Assembly: GCA_037157565.1 (NCBI GenBank)
Contig: JAZHRO010000019.1
Location: forward strand, 64,044,501 to 64,108,500
Origin: Thalassia testudinum
Lineage: Eukaryota; Streptophyta; Magnoliopsida; Alismatales; Hydrocharitaceae
Direction of reading: 5' to 3'
Length of the DNA: 64,000 bases
Part shown: piece after piece, positions 1 to 11,966 of the stretch
Layout: every line of letters starts with the position of its first letter
How positions within the stretch are numbered: the stretch's first letter is position 1
The notes under the pieces: model-generated
Database searches by the model: none
What the model was told of the DNA's origin: nothing
What the model saw: only the letters and a program-made list of their open reading frames with translations
Position numbers and translations under genes: made by a program

Positions 1-1669
1 TTCCTTCCTGGCCAAAGTCCCCAGCAAGCTCCGGCGAGCCCCCCTCCCCTCCCTCTTCTCTCTTCCACAAAACAAGTGGCAGAGTTATCTTCCTGATTCC
101 CCTCCGCGTCGCGCAACACCCGCGTACGCCGCCTCAGCCCCGTCGTCGCCGCCGTTCTCCTCCACTGGGCAACGTCTTCTCCGCGATAGCAGGTACAACT
201 GTCCGCCCTCCGTCCCCCTTCGTCCCTACAATTAGGTTAGAACTACTCCCCGTGTTCCCCTCTCTCTTTTCCCCCTGTTATTTCATTGAATTGCCCCCTG
301 ACCGACGCTGACCACCTCCATCTTCCTCCCCTCCGACCAACCTCTGGCGAGCCGCTCCCACCATTCTGCCCCTCCACACGGCTCGCCAACCATCTCATAA
401 GTTCCGCCTCACCACCAGGAACAACTTCCGCCCATCCATCATCCTTCTACACCTCCACCACAGTCCCCCGAACAACCCCACACCTCCGGCCACAGGTTGA
501 CCTAGGCACGCACGCCTAGGTCGTCCTGCGGCCTGCAGCACCGTGCACCATCTTCGCCATGCCATGGCGAAGGTGCCCAGCTGGTCTGATTAGGCCAATA
601 GGGCGTGCTTGTGTTTGACAGGTTCAGCTCCTGCCGCCATTGACGGTCGAAGCAGCTTCGCAGCAGCTCCAGGCTCCAGGCGCAGCAGACTCGTGCGAGT
701 GCTGTGAGGCGATCAGGGCCAGCAAGGAGCGCTGCGAAGCTCCCAGTCTTGGCAATTGCATGAAGAATGCTCTGCAGGCACGCGCGAAATTGGGGCAGGC
801 TTGATAGTCCCACATCTTGGAAACGCGAAACACAGGTGCGCCATAAATTATTTTTGTGATATTGTCTTACCGCCTCCGAAAGCACAGGGGTGAGGTCCCT
901 CACCCGACCACACCTGCCTCGTCCGCGGTTTCACCTCGCGGATCTGGCGGGATCCGACCCGACCCTATCCTGAGCACTCCTCGTGCATCACCCACCCGCC
1001 GGTGCGCCTGGTCCCGGGTGCGAGATCCGACCCGAATACCCGTGGCTCTGGGAGAGCGTCCTCGAGCAAATTGCAGAGAAAGAGAGAGACGTTTGGGTAG
1101 AGGGAAAGGGGTAGGTTTTGCTCTGTGCAGGTAGGCTGAATGTTGAGGAAGAAAGACTTAGCCGCGAAGAAGAAGAAGAGAAGGAAGAAAGAAGGCAAGG
1201 CAGAGAAGAGAAGGAAGAAAGGAGTGCAAGAGAAGAAGCTGAGCAAGGTAGAGAAGAGAAGGAAGAACAGAGACCAAGGAAGAAAGAGAAGCCTTCGCAG
1301 AAGAAGAAGAAGAAGGCAGAAGAGAGACTGCTGAAGAGAAAGAAGCAAGGCAAAAGAGAGGCTGCAGAGAAAGAAATATCAAAGAGAAGAATAACACTTT
1401 TAAGATGTCTGATCACAAGATCAGACGTCCAATTTCATTTCTTTTGTCATAATTACTTTTAACCGCATACATTCATACTTGAATTAGAGTTTTGAGTAAA
1501 TTAGAGTGTTCAATTACATTTGAGATTAGTAGTAAATTCCAATTGCTCCCTGTGTTCGACCTCGGATACTCCGGTTTTCGAGTAATAAAAACTCTTTATT
1601 TGTTTGAACGCTTTGTCGGCTATATTACAACGTGACATTCTTTAAAACCCCACAAAAGCATGACGAACA
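1..1669 (+). repeat. LTR-like segment, unclassified family U, copy 1
   Basis: This GC-rich, pyrimidine-rich block ends in sequence typical of a plant Ty3-type LTR 3' end (CTCCCTGTGTTCGACCTCGG near 1546-1565, then an AT-rich tail). It is homologous to the reverse complement of 54641-55855: both hold a CCCACATC stretch (about 815 here), a GGTGAGGTCCC stretch (about 887) and, near the end, a CGGCTATATTACAACGTGAC-like stretch (about 1617). The 3' boundary near 1669 comes from that alignment; the 5' end lies outside the window or is unclear. Short frames in both strands are proline, serine or lysine/glutamate rich and overlap, so I do not call a gene. One plus frame around 650-810 is cysteine-rich and preceded by a possible splice acceptor at 629-632, but I recognise no domain in it. 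Confidence 0.45.
1140..1395. repeat. Purine-rich GAA/GAGAAG low-complexity tract
   Basis: The plus strand is almost entirely purine, built from imperfect GAAGAA and AGAGAAG units. It opens long frames on both strands (Lys/Glu-rich on plus, Ser/Leu-rich on minus), which is what such composition produces and not evidence for a protein. It lies inside the LTR-like segment just before its AT-rich end. Confidence 0.8.
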
Positions 1670-2561
1670 TCAAGTCAATTGCAAATGGATACAAGTGTGA
1701 AGTGCTTGCATCCATGGTGGATTGGAGGAGCTCGTTGGAGGAGAAGGAGTTTCACTTGGAGCGAGAGCCTGAAGAAAGGAGAAGAATAGGATAGATGTGT
1801 TTATTGTCTTGTACTTTTGTATTTATATTCTTTACTCTTTATTGTGTCTAAACACATGTTAAAGAGCCTCAAGGTAACAAAATTATAGTCCTAGGAACAC
1901 CTACTTAAACCTAGGATACTTAGACTTTTCGTAGAGAACTTAGAAAGCCAAAATAGGCATCAGACAGCCTGATTAGACATCCAATCTTAAAAGCAGATGT
2001 TTAATCTTTGACTTTAAGACATCTGACTGTTTGATTCGACATCCAAACACTTAGGCTAGACTTAGTGCCTTTTGTTTATTGATTTCAGATGACCAACCCT
2101 TAGTCCAAATGTCTTAGAAGATGTTTGATGATCTTGCTGGACGTCCAACTAGAGGACCGTTGGCTTTATCAGAGTAATCGTTGAGAATTTACCTTTAATA
2201 TGATCCATATTCACTTTCAGACGTCCGTAGTGATATCCAGATGTCTGATAAGTAGATGTTAGGCCCAAATCACCTTTTGTTAGATGATTATAGTCATTTA
2301 GCCTCGGGAAATCCATTCCCGCAGATTTCCAGACGTCCAGACCTAGTGCCAGACGTCCAAGATGTCGTCTGACTGACTTTACTAGAACCCTGTTTAGGTC
2401 TGACAGAAGTAAGTAAGGAAACCCGTCTAGGATTAGACGTCTGATTTATTTTCCAAATATCTTAAAAGTAGTTTCCAGATGTTTGATACTTTACCTAGAT
2501 GTTTAATAACCCTGTTAGAATCATAAAAAGCCCTGATTCAAGCCTAATTTGCCTTGGGTTT
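1670..2561. other. Target DNA of chromovirus H, left part, rich in CAGACGTCTG-like motifs
   Basis: No gene is visible. The stretch is moderately AT-rich and carries many imperfect copies of a short palindrome (for example 2219-2228, 2331-2340, 2351-2359 and 2430-2438). Removing H joins it to 47530, where an LTR-like promoter and leader follow, so 1670-2561 may be the upstream half of an older LTR. That joining is an inference from the TSD of H. Confidence 0.5.
2557..2561. repeat. Target-site duplication of H, left copy (GGTTT)
   Basis: Five bases GGTTT directly precede the H LTR here and directly follow the other H LTR at 47530-47534. A 5-bp duplication is the usual footprint of Ty3/gypsy integrase and fixes both ends of the nest. 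Confidence 0.92.
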
Positions 2562-5516
2562 TGTTATGACCCGAACCCAGTTCCCTATGGAATCCGAGAA
2601 CGACCCACCTCGACTAACCCCTGAGACCCAATCGTCCAATTAGAGATAAACCAAATGCAAGGATAAAAATGTCCACCAACCGCACATGCAACATAGCTAA
2701 GAAAGTAATAAAAAGGCAGCAACGGAATGTAGAACAGAGTTCAAAAAGAACAATACTCCATAAGTGGAAAAAAATAAAGTTCGCTAGCTAGCCATTACAA
2801 CTAAAGTAGAAAGGACATAAACAACAATAGGTTCCAACATACTAAAAGTACTCACTACAGTAAATAGGGCCTCTGAAATAAAAACTGAAAAAGGACCGGA
2901 CTACTGTTGGGCTCAATTGGGCCCAGCACCCTCTACAGCTAGTGTTGCTGGTTGCTCAAGTCCTTGACCTGAATAGATATACATATATATTTTTTTAGTT
3001 AATGTTGAGTAGAGTAGCCCATGAGTATCATTAAATGTATTTAAAACATGAAAGAAAAGTAGTAACTATTCATGCATATTTCCAGTTATTCATTATCATC
3101 TATTTCCGTTTATAATCAACTATGTGTTTTTGATTCGATTTTCCCAGTAAGGGTCACAACATTTCTTAATCGACGTTTTCCTTAAGGGAACAATCTTGAT
3201 ATAATTTTCTACGATGTAGGATGCCCACGTGGCACTCTCTTGGCTGGGGTAGTACCCGTGGTAGCCTTACACCCAGTCTACCACCCCAAGGTCATGGTCG
3301 CGATGTAGCGGTGATTACGGCATGCGTGATATACGTATGGGTAGCTACCCTGCACTGGCACGCGATCAGTCCTTTCCACTAATGGGTACGCTCAAACGTA
3401 CATCACAGGATAGAACAGGAGCCACAACCCTCAACAATCTACGTACTCTCGCTAGACTATCCTAGTTTGCCCAGTGGGCCTAACAAGAGTTGGTGTAGGG
3501 AGGCCATTCCTAACCCCAGGTCCCAACCAAAGGGACAGCTAGATCTCTCCCTACACGGTAGCTCTCCTCGGTACCATGTACACAAGAGCCACCTCACTTC
3601 CCATACCCAAGTCCGAACAGCAAATCAACATGTCCGTAGGCAACATGTTCCATCATACATCAGATATCCATATTACTGTACTTTGATTCCCTTCTTAGTT
3701 CCTCGTAGGTTTCATGCATAGTACTCGTCTCATTTCATTACATGGCATGTACCTTTATCACATTCTGGTTTCTAATTCATATAGCAGGCAACTTGCGAAT
3801 TAACAGGATAAGCATTCATCATTTTTAAATATTACATTTCTCACAGTAAGGAATTTAAAAACATGCATTCTTAGTTTATAGCAAGCGAGGTTTGTACGTT
3901 GAATATAACTATTCACATTCCCAGTCCTAGGGTTTATCTCATATCATAGGTTTTGAGCAGATATTTCTAATTTATCATACACTTTGATAATTTAAACCAC
4001 AGGAGTAGAGGGGACAACTCTACCAAAGTGTACAAGAGATATGGGGGCACGAACGGTGGATCTCGATGTATCCGCGGGTCCCGTGTGCACTACGGATTGG
4101 AGACCTATTCCAATAGTTGATCACACTAATCATTAACATTGTTGACCATCTTGTCAAACAAGCTCAAAATAGTATGGATACGACCCTAATACGTAGGAAA
4201 TTTCGAAAGAAAACTAACGGTCTTTGTTTGTGCAAAGCTGACTTCGTTTGGGCCCTGAACTGGCCCAAACATGCGTACCCTAACCAAAATTAGACGTCTG
4301 GGGAGAGTCCTAGACGTCTTAAACGACCGCAGGATCTCACCTTGCGCTCCTGCATCTATCCCCATCGTCTGCTTCCCCTCACAGCCGTCTAAGGGTGTCT
4401 TCAGATGTATGGCACTGCTCTCAGTTGTTTAGGAGAGCAATCGGACGTTTGGCGCTACTTCCAAACGTCCTAAAGTGCCTTGAATGTCGTGCCAACGCAC
4501 CTTCCCAACGTTCTTGGTACCTGCATGTCACCAGATGTCCTGAGCTCCCTTCAGACTTCCGATGATCCCTCTAGACATCTGGCGAACGTCGCAGACGTCT
4601 AATAATGCGGAAAAATGACCCCCAGCTCTGCGCACAAAGCCTTCCTCACAGTGCCTCTCTTCCTCCGCTCCCAACCTCACCCTCTCTCAATCTCCTTTAC
4701 GCTTTCCCTCTCATGCCCTCCCTCCCTTGGCTGCACACCTCTCTGCGGCAAGGGAGGAGTCGGCGGATGTGGGAGGAGGGTGTTGTGCTGGAGAACAAAT
4801 GGAGGAGGGGGGCTTTTAAGGATGCGTGGGGGATGGGGAGGGTATGGTGTTGGGGGGGTTATGGGTTATGGTGGGTAGGGCTGTCAAAAAATTTTTAGAT
4901 TCGATTCATCAAAACTTCGATTTAGATTCGACTCGTGAATAAGCGAATCAAACCTAAACTTAATTTTAGGCTCATATAAATAAATGAATCGAACCTAAAT
5001 ATGATAGGCTCGATTCGTTAAATGTTCATTAAAATAAATAAATATATATATGTGTGTGTGTGCATGTGTGGCATTAATACGTTGCCATCATGACATGAAG
5101 TGTTGTTACGGAATCCCAACTCCCATTTCCCACCGATATTCTGACATGTGTCTATTTTTTTTTTTTTTTTGAGAAATCACCCATATGCGTCTCAGAAGAG
5201 AATGTGCCTGCAGTATATTTAATGAGTGTCTGTTGGTCTCCTACACTTCGTTTACACCCCTACCCAACAACAACAACAAGGCAGGAAACAACAATGCCCT
5301 TCCCCTCGTTCTACCTACGGTATCTACCTGCCCCAAACAAGGCAACAAGGCTTGCAGCAGCCAACACTCAACAGGGACCAAGCCTTCAAGTCTTCAACCT
5401 CCAAGGTTACGGTATGTCCACTTTCACCCCCAACACAATCTCCTTCTCCTCCATTCTCTCCCCCAACAGTTGAGAGCCATGAGGGTCTGGAGGCCTCAAG
5501 CCTCTAGGGACGAGGC

Positions 5517-5735
5517 CTACAGTGAGCTTGTTGTTGTTGAGGACGAGCCGCTGGTTATTGATGGCGAGGATTTGGAGGTTGGAGCTCGCAAGGACTGGGG
5601 GGAGGGGGCTGATGAGGGTGTTGTAGGAGAGGCGGAGGTTGGTGAGTGAGGGGAAGGCAGTTGCGCCGAAGGAGGGGGGATAGGGCTGATGAGGTTGCAG
5701 GCGTCATAGAAGTTGACTAGCATGGAGAGGCGATT
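5517..5735 (-). pseudogene. Captured leucine-rich-repeat receptor-kinase (TMK-like) exon fragment
   Basis: On the minus strand, residues in two adjacent frames form extracellular LRR sequence: NLISPIPP, then after a frame shift AFPSLTNLRLSYNTLISPLP, then SSNLQILAINNQ. The order LxxLxLSYNxLxxxLP followed by a LxNNQ turn is that of plant LRR receptor kinases, most like the TMK family ectodomain as I know it. The fragment is short, frameshifted and lacks signal peptide, transmembrane segment and kinase. It lies in a GC-rich island (about 5180-5830) between the left terminus of the hAT element and its transposase, in opposite orientation, so it looks like host DNA carried by the transposon. The exact borders and the donor gene are not known to me. 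Confidence 0.65.
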
Positions 5736-6676
5736 ACACTAGAAGGTGGAAGGTGGAAGGGAGGAGGCCGAGGCAGAGCTGGAGGCCGAGATATGAGGTT
5801 CATCGTATCAATAAGCTAAGTGTGACGTCGAAGGAAAACATTTTGTTTCTAGATGCACTATATATAGAGAAGATATCACAAGCCTACACTCTAATATAAA
5901 TTGCATGTGGTTATAGATACAAGTTGGTTGTAGTCTTAAGATCAATGGGATTCCTGTGGAATGGCGACACCTTGGGGTTCTTTAGAAATGTGAATCTCTA
6001 ATTGTCATGTTAATTCCATTTTTTTTAGACTTCCTGTTATAGTATATTTTTATGGGCATACGTAGTTCGGGTTATCTTCTTTGGAAAAGATTACTAAGTT
6101 GAACATGTTGTTTGAGTATGTAGAGTTTATGGACCCGCCATTTTTCTTTATATTTAGAAATACTTATACTTATGAAATCTTCATTTTTCATCACTATAAT
6201 TGAACTTCCTTTTTTGGTTTTGTGATCGCTTACTACTATTGTTGTGTACATGCATGTAGCCACCTCACACTTGCAACAGTGCCACCTAAGAACGCACTTT
6301 CCATTCACCCCCACTCATATTTTTATTTTTTTCATATTCTTTTTCTATATTCCCATCCACTCCCCTCATATTTTTTTTCTTCATAATCCTTTTTTATGTT
6401 CTTCATGATTATTTGTGTTATAGCATTTGTCTAATTAAATTAAAATGTTAAATATCATGCCTTATGTATAATTGGTTAACTTCATGAATCATGCTTTTTT
6501 TTTTTTACTTTAGTTGGCTATTATATCTATTTAGAATAATATATTTATTTAGATAGATATGTCTTCGCAATAATCTCTATCTTACGTCCATAAAAACCTT
6601 GTAGTTGTGGAGGAAAAGAGCACAATGTTGATGGAATGCATTATGAATCTAATGGCATGAAGATGAAGATGATAAC

Positions 6677-8798
6677 ATGGAAGTAAATGATAATGAAAAT
6701 GTTATAAAGTCATCCGAGATAAAAGGGAAAAGATCAAGAAAAAAAAATATTTTGTGTGGGCTTATTTTGAAGATGCAGAGGTTAAAGTTCGGATAAAAGG
6801 TAAGGATGAGATAGTCATAAAAAATAAATGCAAGTGCTGTGGAGAAATATTGTCAAAGCCTTCTAGTGGAACAACTAGACACATGAAAAGACATTTATTG
6901 GAAACTTGCCCTTATTACAACAGGAATCAATTAAAGAAATAATCCACACTTTTGTTCACTTCTAGTTCAAAAGGTGAGAATGAAGAGATATTTGATTTTT
7001 CTATGAGTGGTGGCTATGATAAAAAAAAAGTTAGAGAAGCCCTTGCAAGAATGATCGTTATGCATGAATATTCTTTTAAGATGGTTGAACATATTGGCTT
7101 TACCATCTACTATAAAATGCTCAATCCCAAATATGAGAAAGTGTCAAGAAATATCATAAAAAATGAATGCATGAAGGTGTATGAATTCGAGAAGGCGAAG
7201 TTGAAGAAAACTTTCAAGTTTGTGGATTGCATCTCTCTTACTTCTAATTGTTGGACATCTAATCAAACAATTTGATATATGTGCTTGACTGCGCACTGCA
7301 TTGATTCTGATTGGAAATTACGTAAGTATATCATTAGCTTTTGTGATTTAGAGCCACCACATACTGGAGTCGTAATCAGTGATGCCATTACTAAATGTAT
7401 TCAAGAGTGGGGAATTAAAGACAAAATTCAGATAATCACATTAGATAATGCATCAAACAATACAGTTGTGGTTGAATCTTTAAGGGTAAATTTTGAGTCA
7501 AGAAACAAACTTCATTTGAAGGGAAAGATTTTTCACATTCGATGTACTGCCCATATCTTGAATTTGATGGTTCAAGACAACCTTAAATGAATTGAAAATG
7601 CAATCAATTGTATAAGAGAAAGTGTCAAATACATAAAGAATTCTCCTTCTCGTTTGTTTAAATTTGGGAAAATTGCAAAACAACTTGACATTTCCACATC
7701 CAAGGGCTTGCACATTGATTGCCCAACAAGATGGAATTCTAAATATTTAATGTTGTCACATGCTTTGACTTTTAAGCTTGCATTTAGCCAATATGCTCTT
7801 AGAGATGCTAATTACCAGTGGCTTCCAACTTCTAATGAATGGATAAATGTTGAAAAGATTTGCAAGTTCTTGGAAGTATTTAATGATGTCACAGCTATTT
7901 TTTCTGAGACAAAGTATCCAATAGCAAATTTATTCTTTCTAGAGATGTGTCGAGTAAGGAGCTTGTTGAATGCCCAACTTATATCAGATCAAGATGATGT
8001 TTTTATGAGAGACATGGCCTCGGTGATGTGGGAGAAAATGGAAAAGTATTGGAATGATTGCAATTTATTGCTGGCAATTGCAACAATCTTGGATCCATGA
8101 AATAAAATGGATTTTATTGAGTTCACTTTCCCTTTGATTTATCCAGAACATGAGGTTCAATGTAACATTCAGATTGTGAAAGGTGTGTTTCATGAGCTCT
8201 ACCAATCTTATGTAAAAGAACTTGTACAAAGTTCAAGTGGTTTGCGTCCAAAACTTACTGATGTGTCAAAGAAGTCAGGTTTGAAAGGAAGCCAAATGTT
8301 TGATATGCTTGTTAGAAAAGATGCAAAGCAACCATCTAAATCAGATGTTACTATATATCTGGAAGAAGGACTTTATGCTATGAAGATGAGAATGATGAGA
8401 GTAACTTTGATGTTTTAGAATGGTGGAGGTTGAATTCTATTAAGTATTGTTTTCTGTCCAAGATGGCCTGTGATATTTTGAGTATTCCCATCACTATCGT
8501 GGCTTCAGAGTCAGCTTTTAGTGCTGGAGGTCATGTTTTGGATCCATATAGAAGTTCTTTAGCTCCAAAAATTGTTGAAGCATTAGTTTGTGTAGGGAAT
8601 TGGATTAGAGAAGGCATGAAAGACATTTCCAGTCCAACCGTAAGTTTTTTCATTAAGTTTTGACTTTCTAAATTAATAATCTAAGAGCTTCATCTTTGGA
8701 TTGCTATTAAATTTTTAATTCTAGTATTATAGGGAGATTACTTAGAAGAAGGAGACTTGCATATTTCTTTTTCTACTGAGTTGGAATCTTCTATTTAA
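6677..8798 (+). pseudogene. hAT transposase, broken (BED zinc finger to hAT dimerisation domain)
   Basis: Likely start is the ATG at 6677, followed by a slip in the A-run at 6740-6748 into the main frame. A BED-type zinc finger is visible at about 6826-6915 (CKCCGEIL, then HMKRHLLETCP). The catalytic core follows, including TLDNASNN near 7440 and the stretch SRNKLHLKGKIFHIRC before AHILNLMVQDNL. The C-terminal hAT dimerisation region is clear at 8460-8640 (VASESAFSAGGHVLDPYRSS). In-frame stops end the pieces at 6942, 7275, 7590 and 8100, and a frameshift lies near 8385. A GT-AG intron (8640-8732) is phase 0 and leads to a last exon ending at 8798 (GDYLEEGDLHIS). The protein would bind the element's termini and cut and paste it, acting in the nucleus as a dimer. 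It is not functional as it stands. Confidence 0.9.
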
Positions 8799-9927
8799 GG
8801 TACGATTTAATGAAATAAATCATAATTTATAAAAAATTTGATCTTTTTTTTAATGTTTGACTTTCATAATAATTTCTTTCTTTCATGCATTAAGATGGTG
8901 TAATGATATGGAACTACAAAGAAGTAATTTATTGTTCAGTGATATTTTTTTCGATGTGGTGCCTCCAAACATTTGTGGGCCTCTTCTTTTTTTTGTGTGT
9001 TCTTCTATATATTATGGTGCCATGCAAACTTTGTAGTTAGAAGTTGATTTAGAAACTTGTCTGCAATCTTATGTTATGATTAAAATCATATGTTGTCATG
9101 GATATTAATACTATGCGATTATTTTTTTTTCTGTGTTTAGAGTGAGACCATGTTCTAATGTATTTGTTCTTCATTTTATCAACCGATGTAAATTTTTCAA
9201 TAAGTTGCTAGCAATTTAACATATTTTATGCCATGCATGATACATGACTTGTGACTTTTAGAGGTATTTTTTCTTATTTATATATTTCCTTTGAACAAAC
9301 ATGTCTTGAAATATTTATGTTATAATTTCCATCTTTTTAAAATTTCTACTCTAGGTTTTATTTTTTTTAATTATGATATATCATGCTTCCATTTATAACA
9401 AAATATTTATGAACAACCTTAAAATAAACTCTTAAACGAACCCTTAAACGAACTCTTAATGAATTGAACCTAAGTTAATAGCATTTTAAACTTCACACTT
9501 AAACGAATCGTAAACGAATTGAATCGAACCTTCGATAACAAAAATGAACCTCACCTTACCTCACCTCTAGTTTTTCTTATCGAACTCGAACCGAATCCAA
9601 ACCTAGAAAAAATGTTATCGAATCGAACCGAACCTAGGTAAGTTCGCTCAGATTTGATTTGTTTACACCCCTAATGGTGGGTATGGTGGGGGGGTATGGG
9701 TGAGGTGTATGGTGGGGGGTTATTGCATTAAAACCCCTCAAAAACTAAAATACTCCCCATGGGATCCTTTTAGTGCGCAGAAATTGCGACAAGGGTCCTA
9801 AAGTTTGGAAAAAAATCCGAACGACTCTTGGGAAGGCTCATTTCAACACAAAAACTTAACGGAAGTTTCACCTCGAAACTTAAGATAAACTAGGATGTGG
9901 GAAGAAACAGTCATGCGCATAACAAAC

Positions 9928-11360
9928 TTAAAGAGAATCAAAGTAGGTCAGAAGCGATGTACCCTCAAAAAGCTCTGGGTACTGATCTTGCATCGCCGCC
10001 TCGAGCTCCCAAGTCGCTACTCGTACCTCTGGCTTCTCCACAGGACCTTCACCTGTGACACCTCCTTCCGCCTCAAGTTCTTGATGGCTCTATCCAGTAT
10101 TTGTACTGGTCCCTCAGGGTAGGTCAAGTCATCTCCCACTTTGATGCTCTCGTAGCTCAAAACGTGGCTGGGATCGACGATGTATCTCCTGAGGTTGGAC
10201 ACATGAAACACATTGTGCACTCCAGAGAGTTGGGGAGGAAGGGTAAGCCGGTAAGCAATGGGTCCGACCCGCTCCAAGACCCCAAAAGCTCCCACGAACC
10301 CTGGTGAAAGCTTCCCTTTCAACCCAAAATGCTGCAAGCCCTTCATGGGCGAAACACGGAGAAAGACGTGGTCCCTAATCTCAAACTGCACCTCTTGGTG
10401 CTTCTAGTCAGCATAGCTCTTCTATCTGCTCCTGACGGTATGGAGTCGTCTGTGAATTTACTCTATCACCTCCTGACTTGACGGATCAACCTGGGACCAA
10501 CCTCCCACTTGGTCCCCACCTCGACCCAACTCAAGGGAGCCGTACACTTCCTCCTATACAATGCCTCATAAGGTGCCATGCCAATGCTTGGGTGGTAACT
10601 GTTATTGTATGCAAACTTTGCCAGGGGCAAATGCTCCTCCTAGGAGCCTCTCTAGTCTAATACACAAGCGCGTAGCAGGTCCTCAAGGGTTTGAATGGTG
10701 CGCTCCGACTGTCCGTCGGTTTGGGGTGGTAGGCAGTGCTGAACCTCAGACGAGTCCCCAAAGCTTGCTGAAACTCCACCCAGAACTGGGAAGTGAAATG
10801 AGTGTCTCGGTCTGACATAATCTCACGAGAGACTCTATGAAGGTGCACCACATCTCTGATGTAACGCTCTGCTAACTGTGCTAGCCCAAAGGTGACTCGA
10901 ATCGGCAGAAATCGTGTCATCTTTGTCAATTTGTCCACTATTACCCAGACTGCATTGTGTCCCCGCTGTGTAATTGGTAACCCCACTACTAGGTCCATAG
11001 TGACACTTTCCTACTTCCACTCTAGTACAGCAAGTGGCTATAGCGGCCTTGCAGGCCTTTGGTGCTCAGCCTTCACCTGTTGGCATACTAAACACTGTTG
11101 AACAAACTCACCAACATCTTACTTCATCCCTCTCCACCAGAAGTCACGTCGCAAATCATGGTACGTCTTGGTGTTCCTGGGATGTATGGTGAACCTGGAC
11201 CCGTATGCCTCAGCCAGAAGCTCCCTCAACAACTCCTCATCTCTAGGAACGCACAAACGTCCTCTCATGCGTAGAATCTGGTCAGTAAAAGTGAAATCTC
11301 CTGGGTTCCCTGTCAATACCCTATCCCGCAGCATCTGCAGATACGGGTCAGCCATCTGTC
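9928..11360 (-). pseudogene. H integrase with C-terminal chromodomain, broken
   Basis: Read downward from 11360: the HHCC-side region (LLRELLAEAYGSRFTIHP, then FWWRG; the CLVC pair follows a stop near 11118), the catalytic core from 10998 with Asp in MDLVVGLP and SDRDTHF, and a C-terminal region from 10391 with PVQILDRAIKNLRRKEVSQV, the start of the chromodomain. The core loses frame after AYHPK near 10720, so the catalytic Glu falls in another frame. A 1-base shift near 10017 separates the chromodomain from its end; a TAA at 9928-9930 is the natural stop. Integrase inserts the cDNA, and the chromodomain is thought to steer insertion to heterochromatin. The H 3' LTR follows after about 80 bp. 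Confidence 0.88.
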
Positions 11361-11369
11361 TAGTAATGA

Positions 11370-11966
11370 TACGGTCTATAAGGTCTGGTCATGCCTGCCT
11401 CATCACTGTTACTGCCTCACAGTACCCCTGTGGCTCCTGGGGTCGCCAACTGCCCACCTCCATGAGTCTTCAACTTTGTGCCTATAAGTTGGCCAAGTGG
11501 GCGGGCGCCTTCCGGCTCAAGGCGTCAGCCACCACATTGGCCTTCCCTGGGTGATAGGAGATGCTGCAGTTGTAGTCCTTCAAAAGCTCTAACCAACACC
11601 TCTGCCTCATGTTGAGCTCTTTCTAATCAAGCAGGTACTTAAGGCTCTTATGATCTGTGAAGATCTCAAAGGTCTCATTGGACAGGTAGTGCCTCCATGT
11701 CTTCAGCACGAAGACAACCGTTGCCAACTCTAAGTCATGAGTGGGGTAGTAATGCTCATGGGGCCTTAGTTGCCGCAAAGCGTAAGCGACAACATAGCCC
11801 TGCTGCATGAGCGCACCACCCAACCCCTACAATGAAGCGTCGGTGTAAACCACAAACTCGCCACTGCTGTCCGGGATGGTGAGTACAGGAGCTAAAGTTA
11901 GCCTCTCCTTCAACTCCTAAAAGCACAACTCACACTCATCTGTCCAAGTGAAGGGCATGTCCTTCC
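11370..11966 (-). pseudogene. H RNase H, 5' end cut by insertion of A
   Basis: The minus strand encodes the connection and RNase H of a chromovirus: TWTDECEL at the insertion edge (11960), ELKERL, then [47 protein letters not shown] (11623-11823) and downstream [15 protein letters not shown]. The catalytic-type residues of a gypsy RNase H (Glu in DLELA, Asp in TDHKS) can be seen, with several stops between segments. The sequence continues from 23191 once element A and one TSD copy are discounted, joining the TQLTKK codons to DMPF. Confidence 0.88.

Larger units (their letters stand above)
4876..9673 (+). mobile_element. hAT-superfamily DNA transposon inside the H 3' LTR
   Basis: The element begins TAGGGCTGTCAAAAAAT and ends with the inverse of TAGGGGTGTAAACAAAT, imperfect terminal inverted repeats of the hAT type. 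It is flanked by a perfect 8-bp TSD ATGGTGGG (4868-4875 and 9674-9681), as expected for hAT. Subterminal zones (about 4900-5030 and 9420-9650) carry many short repeats around GAATCGAACCTA in both orientations, probable transposase binding sites. It encodes a broken transposase (6677-8798) and carries a captured leucine-rich-repeat fragment near its left end. The AT-rich stretches 5830-6676 and 8800-9420 hold no gene. Confidence 0.95.
2562..9845 (-). repeat. H 3' LTR, interrupted by the hAT element
   Basis: The stretches 2562-4875 and 9682-9845 align in order with the other H LTR at 45053-47529. Shared landmarks are the terminal GTTA(T/C)GACCCG, the middle segment at 3230-3300 and the G-rich end at 4780-4870 and 9675-9740. 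Without the hAT element and one 8-bp TSD copy the LTR is 2478 bp, against 2477 bp for its partner. Small frames such as 3467-3721 and 4605-4898 are not conserved as proteins and are LTR sequence. Confidence 0.92.

Noticed and set aside
502..903. 133-codon minus frame near the window start
   Set aside because: No recognised motif, and the same DNA is homologous to the LTR-like segment at 54641-55855; a hidden exon cannot be excluded but is not supported.
1118..1462. Lys/Glu-rich frame of 114 codons and overlapping Ser/Leu-rich minus frames
   Set aside because: The DNA is a GAA-type purine tract that opens several frames at once; there is no domain or codon signal.
1900..2440. CRISPR-like or regularly spaced repeat array from the recurring palindrome
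   Set aside because: Spacing and sequence of copies are irregular, and the organism is a plant.
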